Shown here one piece after another: positions 1-10,931 of a DNA stretch of 64,000 nt. The stretch is from Hydrangea macrophylla (taxonomy: Eukaryota; Streptophyta; Magnoliopsida; Cornales; Hydrangeaceae), in contig CM066984.1 of assembly GCA_033977485.1 (NCBI GenBank), positions 30,423,501-30,487,500 of the forward strand, given 5' to 3'. The notes below the pieces were generated by a model. The model made no database searches and was not told the origin of the DNA. It saw only the letters and a list, made by a program, of their open reading frames with translations. Positions within the stretch are counted from its first letter, which is position 1. Each line of letters starts with the position of its first letter. The position numbers and the translations under genes were made by a program.

Positions 1-349
1 GGTTTTCACCACATGTTTGGATAGGATAAGAAGTGAGGCATCTTTGTTATGATCTATGAAATGGCGTGATTCCCAGCCTTTTAGAAAGTGTCCTTAAGTG
101 GGTCAAGAAGTTTTAAAGTAAATCAAATCCATCTGGTCTCATACATAAAAGAGTTATTACTGCCATAAAAGTTCCCCGGAGGATGCATACAAACTCATAT
201 AAGCCAAATAGATTTCTGAAATAAAGATAAGTAGGAAAAAGAGAATCCGTAAACCAGATTCGATTTAAATTCATGCAATCATCCACAATGAGTTTCTATT
301 AATGTAAAATCTAATCTCATGGATGTCTACTACCCATTTCTCCCTAATA

Positions 350-2340
350 GGATCTCCTCAAAAGTGCTAGATCTGACTCGATATCATCATCCTCCTCAAT
401 TATTGCTCTGTGAGAGGTGGAGTGTCTCCTAGGCTCTAGTGTTACTATAGTGCTGGCATGGCGAGATAATGATCCCTATGTGAACTCAAGCCATGCCACA
501 CGAAGCTCACTAGCCTATAGTTTGGCACGCTGAAAGAAACAAAAAAACCATTTTTAAAAAAATGGAAGAAAAGAGAGTACATGCATACATATTTACTATT
601 TTAAGCACATAGGCACGTAGAAATGTTTAACTTACTAGGCTCGCCTCCCAAGCATCAAACTGGGTTGTGTATGTCTGAAGAGAGTGGCTCACCTCCTTAA
701 GCTATTAAAGGAGAAAAAATAGGAGAAATTAGAGGTAAAGGACTCATAAACAAGGGGCAAGGTATATGGTTACCTTGATTTCTAGCTAATGAATCCAAGA
801 TATCTTACTAGCCACCAGTCACCTATTCTTCCTGATGTATCGCATAGGCACTAAATACAAATTAGGAGGAAGAGATTAAAAGTCTTAAGGAAGCGACTCA
901 TGAATATGAATAGGGAGCTCGTCATCATTCTCGTCAAGAAAAGGCACCGTCTAATCAATGGGAGGAAAATTATGGTTGAAAGACCCAAAAGGAGTGTCAT
1001 CATGGACACCGGATCCGCTCTATGAAGATAAGTGCTCGAGCTCCCAGCACCCCCCATGAAAGGGCACCCTGTTAAGAGCAAGTCAGTAAAGGAAAGAAAG
1101 CAAAGGAAAAGGAAAAGAAAAGAAGCCTATATAGGATTTACTTCAAGAGCTCCAGTCGAAGGGAAGTTTGCCATCAAGAATGATATCTTGAACCCGTTAT
1201 AATCCTTTCCCGACTGCAACCATTCCACTAAAAGTTCCCCAGCAATAGCCCCGGTAAAAGCATTACCTATAAGGTCACCCGATGTCAGCATAGAAGTAAG
1301 ACGACAGCCCGTAACGACGAAGTGGTCCCAAAGACTAGTTTTTCGTATAACTCGTTCTCCCAGATACCACGCGAAAGCATCTAGCTCAGAGATTAAGAAA
1401 AGGATCTGAGATAGATGGATTGGAGTCATAAGAAATTCCATGATGGAGGGTTCAAGCCTGACCCAAGGATCCTAATTACCTGCATCTGCCCTAAGGTTCG
1501 AGAGGATGTTCTTCCATTTTTTGAAGTTGTAAGCCATGATTTTTGCTCCCATGTTTTCTTTTTGCCACTTCAGTCCTTGTAGGAAGGTGGTTGTAATAGG
1601 AATTTATAGGTGTGGGGGCTAGCATCCCAAAGTACTCGTAGCTCCAAATCTTGCAAGAGGGAAAGAAAAGAACAAGAAATTGGAACTGTTAGAAGAAAAT
1701 AATAGAGGGGGAATTTGTAATAAAGAAAAATTAAGTCAAGTAGTTACCTCGTAACATAGCCAAAATCCACTTACCGATGAGGACTCCATATAAGAATAAA
1801 GAATAGTTAAGCCGGCACTGCCCTACTCCTATTTCTGGATCTCTGATATTTTGGATAGGTATTTAAGAATGGAAAGGTGAATCCTGTCACCCCGAGAACT
1901 AAGAAGAGAGCATCCAAGGACATACATCAAGAAAGCCATTGTGAGTTGATACGTTGTGCATCGATTATGTCATTTAAATGCTTCACGAAACCATGTATAT
2001 GCAATGGCTCTACTCACCACCTTTGGTGGATATAGCCTTAGAAGATCAATAACCCGCTCTTGAGTTATGTTGGGATTGACAATAAAAAATTCCTATCTGA
2101 CTTGGAGACTCATGATTGCACTGAAATCCTTTGGGATCATGGTCATTTCACCGAATGGTGTAGACACCCAATGTTTACCACACTCTCAGGATTTAAGGAG
2201 AACAACCTCTTAAATATCTCAATGATGAAAAATACCTCGAAGAAGGTATCTCGGTTACGCACAACGAAAGTTCGAACTCTGGAAAGTGTTCTTGGAGCCC
2301 AAAGTATGCCTTTTGAGACTAGATTTGTATTTTTCTCAAA
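350..2340 (-). pseudogene. Decayed multi-exon plant-mobile-domain (PMD, MAIN/MAIL-like) gene
   Basis: Not an intact gene. On the minus strand, frames between 2340 and 1142 read in order like the PMD family: a FGEMTMIPKDF stretch (family: FPFGEMTITP), then AFLMYVLGCSLL, GFWLCYE, IWSYEYFGMLAP, NILSNLRADAG and WYLGERVIRK. Stops and at least one frameshift interrupt them. Candidate GT-AG introns fit: 1747-1650 joins GFWLCYE to IWSYEYFG, 1141-1069, 773-675 and 635-530. Joining the exons at 674-636 and 529-350 in phase 0 gives a charged helix-like tail (DAWEASLRAKL, one stop, then ASELRVAWLEF) and an acidic end. PMD genes occur inside MULE and Ty3 elements and as domesticated host genes that act in silencing and meristem maintenance. 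Which class this was cannot be told. Family assignment rests on remembered motif order, not a search. Confidence 0.62.
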
Positions 2341-2399
2341 ATTGATTTCAAAATATGTATATACTTAGGGGAAAATAGTCATTAAGGTCTCAAACGTGA

Positions 2400-4355
2400 A
2401 TTTCAAGAGCCTGGTAGCTCAATTTCAAAAAATCTTTCAAACTGATACGCGTAGGAAGCTAACTATGAAAAAGAGCACAAGAATTCTAGGAGACTTCTGA
2501 ATCAAAATTGATGATAAATTCTCATGAAATTATTTCTGGGATATATTCCAAATGAAATTCAATCTCACAACTTTCAAATGGTGCAAAAACAAGCGACTTT
2601 GAAGGCTAAAAATCACTTTTAAGAAAATCCGAAAGGGCTATGAACTTGAAATTTGACATGGGAGCTGAGGGGACCTTAAGGGACCCAAAAAGCACGTGGC
2701 AACTTCAACCTGCCATTAGTGGGCCCCATTAGGGCTGCCACCTCTATATTGCCTTCGCTACTTGATTTTTCTCTCTCTCACTTGGTACATACACATGTGT
2801 TGTAAAGTTTGTGGGTCAAGAACCTTCATTTGCTCTCGAATTAACCAATTTACCCCTTTTTCAATGCATTAAAGACACACAAATCCCTTCATTATTTGCC
2901 TCTAAATTGAGCCTTTGAGTTTACACTAAGCCCCTAAAAAATTACATGAGGAAGTACTAGAGAAAGTACTTCAGAATTGAGAAAAAACACTAGAGAGAAC
3001 TCTTGTCTTTCTTGGATAGAAAATGAAAAAGTAAGGAAAACATTCTCTTTGTTTTCTAGAAAAGTACAATAGTAGTATTTTAGAAGATCTAAGCTAGATC
3101 ATGAGTTTACAATTTTGCATCCTCTGCTTTGGAGTTCAAGAACATTTAAAGGAGGAACAACTTTCTTCCAACAATCTTTGCATTTTTGAGAGATCTTCAA
3201 GAGGTAAACTCTAAACTACCTCTTTAATCTACTAGTTTTGTATATATTTATTTCTAGAACTTAGATTTTTTTCTTCTTCGTTTTGTTTTGTTTACACCTT
3301 TGCTTTGATTCTTCATACAACTTATACAAAAATCCAAGTTCTAGTTGATTTTGTTGATAAATATGGATTAGATGTGTTATTTTCATATTTTTCTTCACTT
3401 TAAAGATGATTGGTGTTCTTGAGTTTTCTTTCCTCTTTTAGTGAAAAACACATGTGCACATACTTGAACTTGCATCATTCCTTGCCTTTTGCTTTGAGTC
3501 TATGATGAAGATGTAAATTTCCTTCTATGACTCTATATAAGTACATGTACTTCTATTTCCTCTTTTGGGCATACCAAGATGACAATTCTATGTCCTTCAA
3601 CTGACTAGTTTGGTGTTCTTTACCAAGAAAGGCATATTTGATTGGAAGTTATCTTGAACTACTTCATTCTTAATTTTGATCTTTCTAAAAGACTTATCAC
3701 CACACTAAAAGTGTTTTTCCCACAGGATAACATGAATGAACTAAGGATTGTTCATTAAAGCAATTTTGGCTTTATCCATGGGTTTAGAGCTCATTATTAC
3801 CCTTGAGGTTTGACTTCAAAATTCAAGGATGAATAAGGATGAAACCACCTTCATTCGATTTGCCTTGATGAACCTCACTTATTTCCAAAAGATTATCATA
3901 AAGACGATTGATATACTTGGATATGACTTATTTATTGTTGAAATTTGGAAAATGGCTAAATGATGTGACCTATAATCTTTTTGGAAGTAATTCTTAGCTT
4001 GATAAGATTACACTGGCATAAAGTCAAGGTGATCAAGCTAAGATTATCTTTCAAAAGAATGAAGAAAATAAGACTATCCTAGAATCTTCCAAATCTCTAG
4101 TGTAAATGAATCATGTGTACAAGATGATCATAATTTATTTTTTGGTGATAAATCTAAAATATGGCTTAGAAACCACTTCGGGATAATGAAAAGAAAGATC
4201 AAAAGTTTGAAAGAATATATTTGACTGACTTTGCTTACCTATTTTGCATATTTTTCATTTGTCACATGATATCAAAATTTCAGAATAACACTCTAATTCA
4301 ACTCAGTTTTTAGAGATCTTAAGTTTAATCTGGGCTTATGGTAGTATTTTCCTAT
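2400..4355. other. Non-coding AT-rich stretch, possibly old LTR/leader sequence
   Basis: No frame reads as protein. A CT-rich patch near 2768-2780 and repeated short leader-like phrases followed by long T-rich tracts (3200-3560) resemble the R/U5 part of a gypsy LTR. The downstream Tat-type gag would be the natural partner, but no LTR ends, duplicated LTR or primer-binding site were found, so this is only a suggestion. Confidence 0.25.
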
Positions 4356-4529
4356 GGGTAATATTTGGGACACAACCTTCATACAACTTTCATACAATCT
4401 TCCCAAAAGATGTGTCTATCTCTTTCCTGTGTCACTGTGGGGTCCAGTGACATCATAGGAGAGAGATAGACGCATCTTTTGGGGAGGTTGTATGAAAGTT
4501 GTATGAAGGTTGTGTCCCAAATATTACTC
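4356..4529. mobile_element. MULE-type MITE, near-perfect hairpin
   Basis: Two arms of about 80 bp are inverted copies of each other. The left arm begins GGGTAATATTTGGGACACAA and the right arm, read on the minus strand, begins GAGTAATATTTGGGACACAA. A short GC-rich loop separates the arms. The element is flanked on both sides by the 9-bp repeat TTTTCCTAT (4347-4355 and 4530-4538). A 9-bp duplication and long terminal inverted repeats are the mark of Mutator-like elements. It has no coding capacity, so it would depend on a transposase encoded elsewhere. Few arm mismatches suggest fairly recent mobility. Confidence 0.85.
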
Positions 4530-4538
4530 TTTTCCTAT

Positions 4539-6098
4539 AAACTTCAATGAAATTGATTTATTTAGACTTAAGATAGAACTTCACAAGTGTTGTGTGAAAT
4601 TAGTTATGATTTTTTCAAGATCACTCGACGAGTCTGGACAGAGACTTTTAAATGAATAGAACTCTCAAACCATTCATATAACTGACGTCCCACATTTTGG
4701 AAAAGCTTCCTAACTCATTGAACGTATGATCTGGAAAAGGGATTGAATTAAGTCATTGTTTAGACCTACTTTTAGAGTGGTTTTGTTTAGGTCTTCAAAT
4801 CTGGAATTTTGATTAATGAGTGTTACTCTCATTTTTTTTATGCAATTCGCTTGTGTGTTTGGATTTCTTTTATTCTTTTACAATGTTTGGTTTGTTTTGT
4901 GGCATTTTGATGTAGAGATTCGAATGAATCAGAATCAACTCCTCAGATTGATTTCACCTCTTCCGTATATGACTTAGTGCCCATATGTCACGTACATTCT
5001 TGTATCCTTCTCCATAGAGATTTTTCTAGGTTTACAACATTTTGCATCAACAACGCAAATTCTTTAGGTTAGTCTCCGTTATTTGCTTATTTGTTAGAGA
5101 CAAACTATCTAGGATTGTTGCTTGTTGCATAGCACGTTTACCTTTAATTTCCATTACGATTCTGCATGAGTCACTCCAATGCAAGTCCTCTTGTTACCTT
5201 TGCATTCCATGCACGTTTCCTTTCTTTGCATTTGATCTCGAGCGGGATTGACCCAATGTGAATATTTCTATCTTCCCTAGCATCGCATGTACATCAGCTA
5301 GCTACTTGAACTTAATCTCTTGATCGATTTTGCCTAAGTGCTCTTTATGCCATGAATATATTATGTACCATAATTGAGAAAAGAATACCAGTTATGAATT
5401 AAGAACAAAGATATTGGCAAGGCCTACTATAAGGTAGGGCAAGGAGAGGGTGCTATAGCCCAAGCATATGACTCCTTCCCCATTCATACCAAGACCCCCG
5501 AGCCCATTTTATGGCAATAAAGGGTGAGTACCCTTCCATTTTGAGCAACTTAACTCACGATTTCCTGATTCTATAAAAATCATGTGGCTAATCAAGTCAA
5601 GTGGATTAAGTAGTAATGCCTAGGTCTTTATATGCAACCTTGGATCCGTCCGGGGACATAATTGAGACCGACAAGACCTTTCCAACTTGCATAGTCCACA
5701 GTCTAGCAACTCTACTAGAAATTTTAAAACTTCAAACTATGGTTTCTTGTTTTATGTGGGTTTGACTTGCCCTATATCCTTATTATTAATTCAAAAAAAA
5801 TGTATTCTTTTTTATTGCATTTGCACTTCCATGGTTACTGCCGTGACTACTTGAGATTATTGCCTTGGAGGACTTGGGGTAAGAAATTCCCCACCTACTG
5901 AGTGATTCTCATAGCATGTGGTCACCGTTAGACTCATACCATAAGAGGTATATAGAGCCCATGTGTGAATGGCACAACCTCAGGTAGGCGGTCACCCATA
6001 CCTCTGGACCTTCTAATGGACACTTTTTGAGACTAAAACCCGGCCTTTGCATATAGCTTCTATAGAACCCTTCAAGTAAGATCCCTTGAAAAAAAGCC
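4539..6098. other. Non-coding stretch without recognisable gene
   Basis: The only longer frame (5042-5251) has no family resemblance and an unconvincing composition. The text is AT-rich with scattered runs. It lies between a MITE and a hairpin repeat and may be part of an old Tat-type element leader. I see no promoter, RNA gene or duplicated end. Confidence 0.3.
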
Positions 6099-6219
6099 CA
6101 AAAAGATGTATTGGGCTATCGATAGTTCAGAATGCAAATTTGCATTTTTCAAAAGATGAGGTCAACATTATGTAGCAAATTTGCATTCTGAACTATCGAT
6201 AGCCCAAAACATCTTTTTG
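6099..6219. repeat. Hairpin repeat, probable small MITE
   Basis: Inverted arms of about 45 bp start CAAAAAGATG on the left and end CATCTTTTTG on the right. Both contain GGGCTATCGATAG followed by TTCAGAATGCAAATTTG, around a loop of about 30 bp. The arms match closely except for single-base differences. No clear target-site duplication is visible next to the arms, so the superfamily is undecided and the element may be trimmed at the ends. Confidence 0.6.
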
Positions 6220-6529
6220 AAAATTTGCCAAGTCCCCTCCATATTTGCGATTTTTGCCAAAAATACCCTTCATTAAAAAGTTGAGATATCACATGATGAT
6301 TCCAAAACCCCAAGTCCTTGGATAAATGATTGAATTAGTAGGATTAGAAAGCATACTCAAGGGATTTTACTTGCTTATGTGGTGATCTGCCAAGCTAGAT
6401 TAAGGTTGCATTTCATTCTAGAGGTGCATTCACATACATTTGCTTACACAAGCATTGCATATATGACTAACGAGTGCAACACCTTTGATGTGCTTTCAAG
6501 AAGAAAAGAGTTATTTCCCAAAAATGCTT

Positions 6530-6760
6530 GAGATGAATAGATTCCCTTTGTTCTAGAAAATATTTTGAAAATAGAAATTTTGAAAATATGAGTTGGCTTG
6601 AGTTAATTTCTTTGGTGTTAGAAAATTCTTTATAAAAAATAAGTTTGATTTTTAGAAAATGTTTTGAAACAAAAGATTTGATGTCTTAGAAAATGCTTTG
6701 AAAATACCAAAAAGATTTGGTGCTTTAGAAAATGATTTGAAAAACTTAGAGAAATAGTTA
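6530..6760. repeat. Degenerate short-period A/T-rich repeat
   Basis: Variants of TAGAAAATGCTTTGAAAAT recur about every 40-60 bp (near 6555, 6618, 6655, 6688 and 6728) between less similar spacers. This looks like old tandem reiteration in non-coding retroelement DNA. Copies are too diverged for a firm unit length. Confidence 0.45.
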
Positions 6761-7020
6761 TTCCATCTTTGTAAAAAATGCTCATTTCATTTTTTGATTC
6801 TTTTGAAAATTTTGTAAAAAAAAAGGGAATTTTGATTCATTTTTGTAAAATAAAATTCTTTTGTGAATAAAATACTAACTCGTTCTTTAATAAATCAGTT
6901 AAATGAACCAAAAATCTATACTCCCTCCAATTTAACCCATGCACTAGAAAACTGACTAGTGAGAAAGACCCTCTCTGAGAGAATAACGCATGAAGCAAAT
7001 ATGGATACTAGAAGACCGTT

Positions 7021-8248
7021 ATGGAATCTTCTATTGATCAAATTAGAGAACAACCTGTGGAAATGATGGGTATGATTAGGGGTGTAAACGAGATGAGCCA
7101 CTCAACAAGGGCTCGAAGCTCGGCTCAATAAAGACTAGGCTCGGATCGCTCATTTGAGCTCGTGAACACAAACGATTAAGGCTCATGAGCAGGCTCGTGA
7201 AAAAGCTCATTTATAGGTTTGATAAAGTGCTTGTACAGTGACTTTTATAAATATGTTTATTATAAAACTATATAATTTTAGCGAAAATACGACACATTTC
7301 ATAAATAGGCTTGATAATAGATTATTTTATTATTAAACTACATAATTTAAAAGGGCGTGCGAAAAAGCTCATTAAAAAGCTCGGGAACACTCGAAAGCTC
7401 AGCTCGTTTAAGCTTGTGAGCAAGCTCCCAAGCTCATGAGAAAGCTCGTGAGCAGGCTCAGCTCGACTCAACTCGTATACACCCCTAGGTATGATAAAGC
7501 ACATGGCTAATCCAACACCCCTGGTTCTACCAATGGCACCTTGTACTGATGATGAATGGTTTGAGGAATTAACTAACCTTGGGATGTGTACCTTAGATCA
7601 AGAAACCATTAACAAGCTCACCAAGGATGGTAGACTAGAGAATTTGATCCATAGAAATAGGAGAGTCGATCATCATAAGCTGGATGAGGAGGATCTGTGT
7701 GATGTACCCAATGTAAGGCTTTTGAAAAAGTTCAAGAGATTAGTTGTCCAAAGAATCATTCACTACCTAATGTCAATGCATTGGCACCATAATTGCCAAA
7801 AGGGCCATTTCAGCAGCAACAAGGAAGGTATCAAGACACCATAGTTGCAAGGGAAAATCAGAATCGAGGAACATAGTTTTCCGAACTAGGAATGTCTCTG
7901 AGTATAACATTAGAAATAATGTTGAAAAAGGGATACCTAGAGAAACTAGATCTAAGGCTAGAGCCAAATCCACTCCCTCGAAACTTCCAAACCAATTTAT
8001 ACTATGACTTTCATTAAGAAATGGGTCATAGTACAAATAGGTATTGGAGGTTAAAGTATAAAATTCAAGATCTTATCAAGAAGGGGATCATTGTTCCTCT
8101 GCCTGCACAGCTAAATGTCAATAGAAATCCTCTGCCAAACCATCAAGCACCACCTCTCCAAAATCTCAATTTTATTGGATTCAAGGTTGGAAGTTATGAT
8201 ACCACGATGTACATCACATTATTGGACCAATCGGCTACAATCGTTTAA
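7021..8248 (+). pseudogene. Tat-type Ty3/gypsy gag remnant, copy 1, split by a MITE
   Basis: Excluding the inserted MITE, the frame starts at the ATG at 7021 (MESSIDQIREQPVEMMGM) and continues at 7496 as IKHMANPTPLVLPMAP. An EEL...DLCDVPNVRLLKKFK stretch corresponds to the linker before the gag core. The core itself is missing. After frameshifts and a stop the C-terminal part follows: GHSTNRYWRLKYKIQDLIKK, then NVNRNPLPNH. That order (H...C/Y W LK.KIQDLI...NPLPNH) is characteristic of gag in Tat/Ogre-like elements. The usual cysteine of the CxxH motif is changed to tyrosine. It is followed at once by a second, diverged gag copy. It cannot encode a working capsid protein. Confidence 0.68.
7077..7487. 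mobile_element. hAT-type MITE with GCTCG-rich interior
   Basis: The ends are inverted: TAGGGGTGTAAACGAG on the left and CTCGTATACACCCCTA on the right. The 8-bp direct repeat GGTATGAT flanks the element (7069-7076 and 7488-7495). Eight-base duplications and short terminal repeats of this kind are typical of hAT elements; the GGGGTGTAAACGAG end is, from memory, common in many plants. The interior is a run of GAGCTCG/GCTCGTGAGC-like words and has no open frame. Its removal restores continuity of the surrounding gag frame, so it entered after that gag arrived. Confidence 0.88.
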
Positions 8249-8259
8249 CTTCTAGAGAG

Positions 8260-9560
8260 TGCAATGATTTGTACTATAGAAGCTAAGGACGAAATGGAAG
8301 CTAGGATGACTTCCATGTAGACTACTTTGGATCATAGTAGGGATCAGAATCGACTACATTTTGCTACTATGATGGGCATGGTGGAAAGACTAGTTAATCT
8401 ACCACCACTACCTCGTCCATCTCATCAAGAGGAAGAGTGGTTTTGAGAGCCTATTCTACAAGGGTCACCAATGCTAGATCAGAAAACCAAAGATAAGTTG
8501 GCTGAGGTCGACAAGCTAGAGTCTATGATAAGGAAAAGAAAAGGGGTAGACGAGTACATGTTCGACATTAAGGAGCTCTGTGATGCACTGAAAAAGAAAT
8601 TTCCGAACAAATTCAAAATGCCACACATTAAACTCTTTGATGGGACCAAAGTCAAAGAGCAACTTGAAGTTGTTTGCTAGTACATTGCATCCAATGGGTA
8701 TAGGGCTCGAATTGTTTCCTCTACTATTTCAAAGAACTTTGTCTGGGGCTGTACTCTTATGGTACCTGACACTAGAATTTGCTGTGGCTAGAAATTAGGA
8801 GTCATTGGTTAGAGCTTTCATGGTATAATATTCCTACAACTAGTCATTTAATGCGACTACAAGGGATTTGGAGATGACAAGGCAAGAAGGTAAGGAATCC
8901 TTCGCAGGATTCTTATGCGATGGAGGGGAAAAGTTGCCAAGATGACTAGTAGGCTCACGGAGAAGGAACAAGTCCGTATAATTATCAAGAACTTGTAGCC
9001 AGAATATTTGGAAAAGTTGGAATTCCAGTGTATTACCACTTTTGAGCAGTTATTCGAGGTCGGAACAAGAATTGAAGATGAAATCCAAGATGGCATAATT
9101 AAGAGAGGGCATTAGGTGAATAAGTTTGATAAATCGGTTGACTCAAAAATGACTCACTGCCTGATATCAATGCTTTAACGCCGTAATACAAGTTGATAGA
9201 ATTATATCCACATCATTATCAATCGAAAGAACTCATATAGTTTGGAATACCTTTGAATACGACATTAGAGAAGATGCTTGAGGGGGGATATCTTAAGAAG
9301 TTAAATCCAAGACCGATTCCAAATCCACTTTCATAGGGGTATAATGCCGACCAATATTGTGCTTTTCACCAAGGACATGGTCACGATATTAACTAATGTT
9401 TGAGGCTAAAACATGAGATTTAGGATCTAATTGTAAAAGGGATGGTTACACTGGACGAGCTTGAGGAAGCTTAGAAGGAGGTGATGAAGTTATAGTGTTT
9501 GGACCTTTTGCCACTACAACCAAATATTGATGCTATTAAAAAAAGAATGAGCGAACCACA
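8260..9560 (+). pseudogene. Tat-type Ty3/gypsy gag remnant, copy 2
   Basis: This piece retains more of the gag than the copy just upstream. The order is an N-terminal helix (EAKDEMEARMTSM, stop, HFATMMGMVERLVNLPP), a linker (8471-8680: EVDKLESMIRKRKGVDEY...DIKELCDALKKKFPNKFKMP), the conserved start of the gag core (HIKLFDGTKVKEQLEVV), and the late core (RLTEKEQVRIIIKNL, stop, PEYLEKLEFQCITTFEQLFEVGTRIEDEI). The C-terminal YCAFHQGHGHDIN...LRLKHEI...DLI follows at 9355-9430. At least six stops and several frameshifts are present. No protease or reverse transcriptase follows; the sequence runs into non-coding DNA and then copia element A. Confidence 0.7.
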
Positions 9561-9961
9561 GTGACACTCCATTTTGAGATCCAGTCGAGTCAAGTCGAGT
9601 GTATTTTATGTTTTGAAGCTTAGTCTTGTAGTCGAGTCTGTCTGTAGTTGAGTTTGTCTGTGCTTAGTCATGAATGAATGAATCGTTGAGTTGAAAATGT
9701 CACTTCTCAAATTATTGTAGATATTACTCTACTGATAAATCTTTGCATTGAAAAAAATGTCTCGAAAGAATCAAAATCATTTTGTATTAACACTGAAGAA
9801 AGCTAAGAATTGATTAGTCCTTTAAGAATTTAAAGAAGCTTTTGCTCAAATCTGGAAAAGATAAGCTCGATAGTTGCTTGGGACTTATCTAACCCCTTTT
9901 CTCGCCCATTTCCAAAACCTCGTGCCTAAGAGAATGAGCCAATCCAATTGAAAACCATGTG
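9561..9961. other. Non-coding spacer before copia element A
   Basis: Holds reiterated GTCGAGT/GTTGAGT words near 9588-9685 and AT-rich text, with no gene. The word ATCCAATTGAAA followed by CATG two bases later occurs here and again just past element A at 17514, so the empty target site had a short imperfect repeat of about 27 bp. Confidence 0.4.
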
Positions 9962-10409
9962 GATTTTGTTGGGTTTTTGCCCTCAAACTATTACTTTATA
10001 TATTACATTAGCATTTTAATATATGGACATCAATTTTACATTTCATTATGTATGTTTCTTTCATGAGATGATTTTCAATCCTCAAGTATCATAGTAGGTA
10101 ATTCATGTGTGTATGAGATACATACAAGTGAGATATGAATTACCGTCCTTTGATGCTTAAAGCTTGTCGTAGTGGATGATGAGACTGCATATCTCAACAG
10201 GTATACACTGTAGCATAATTAACTACCATTGGATGGAGTGATTAATCTCAATCACTAGAGTGTCACTCTTAGTTAATATGCTAGTGCTTATAGTGCATTG
10301 ACGGACCTAGGAGGTTAACAAACTGATCTGAGCCAACAATACAGAGCCTAGGAGGTCCCACTCATAGCTCCACTAGGAAGCTTGGAAGGGTACATGAGGA
10401 TCATGTCAA

Positions 10410-10530
10410 GACCAGTTCGATTGATCGAAGGAGTTTTGATCGATTGAAGTCTAGGCAGGTTCGATCGCTCAAGGGTTGTTCGATCGATCAAGGTTCGATC
10501 GATCGAATACACTTCGATCGCTCGAAAGTT
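10410..10530 (+). promoter_or_regulatory. Array of TCGATCGATCGA-type palindromes upstream of LTR TATA box (element A, 5' LTR)
   Basis: About six 12-bp self-complementary words, including TCGATCGATCGA, TCGATCGATCAA and TCGATCGCTCGA, fill about 110 bp and end about 25 bp before the TATA box. The corresponding array in the 3' LTR is at about 17007-17118. Position and number are conserved in the LTRs of elements C and D. A promoter-proximal role is inferred from position only. Confidence 0.6.
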
Positions 10531-10548
10531 AGGTCGGTTCTGGGAATC

Positions 10549-10556
10549 TATAAATA
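10549..10556 (+). promoter_or_regulatory. TATA box of element A 5' LTR
   Basis: TATAAATA within the conserved phrase TATAAATAGGGCAGCTGC. The same phrase recurs in the 3' LTR at 17141-17148 and in reverse orientation in elements C and D. Its place, roughly 370 bp before the LTR end, fits an RNA polymerase II start site at the U3/R border. Confidence 0.7.
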
Positions 10557-10917
10557 GGGCAGCTGCATACTGAATGTTTTTAATCATCGTTTTTATATAT
10601 AGAAGCTGCAAAAACTATTTAGGTTTCCCTAAACCTTCCTTATCCTCCCTATTAGAGTTCCCACCAACCCTATTCCTTCCGGTAGGCATCCGCACGAGTC
10701 ATAAGAGTGAAGACAGCCTAGTGGAAGTTGCTGCACAATCAAGGATAAAGAAGTTTTCAGAATTGGGTTCAAGACTTGAGGTATATTTCCTCTCCCACTT
10801 GTTAGTACACATCTATGGAATTGACAGGTAGTAGATCCTAGGCTATCAACAAGTTTTTATAACTTGACCTTTTCGCTGTGCGTTTAAATTTTTAATTTAA
10901 ACCGGTTTTTCCATCAA

Positions 10918-10931
10918 TTGGTATGAGAGCC
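10918..10931 (+). other. Primer-binding site, initiator Met-tRNA (element A)
   Basis: TTGGTATGAGAGCC lies one base after the LTR end. It differs at one position from the consensus TGGTATCAGAGC complementary to the 3' end of plant initiator methionine tRNA, which primes minus-strand DNA synthesis in most copia elements. Confidence 0.8.

Larger units (their letters stand above)
9967..10916 (+). repeat. 5' LTR of copia element A (internally deleted)
   Basis: Begins TGTTGGGTTT and ends TTTTTCCATCA. It is 950 bp against 1506 bp for the 3' partner. The missing part lies after GCATTGACGGACCT (about 10311), where the 3' LTR continues for roughly 555 bp before both resume at TTAACAAACT. A TATA box, the palindrome array and the transcribed U5-like part are all retained. 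Confidence 0.92.

Noticed and set aside
2060..2368. 102-codon plus-strand frame
   Set aside because: The opposite strand reads as PMD motifs over the same interval, so this is most likely its shadow.
10574..10831. Repeated open frame in copia LTRs (also 17166-17426, 50240-50548, 57435-57743) with phrases like PKPSLSSLLGFPPT
   Set aside because: The frame recurs because the LTR sequence itself is repeated. It lies in the transcribed U5-like part, lacks a family resemblance and is not kept open in all copies.
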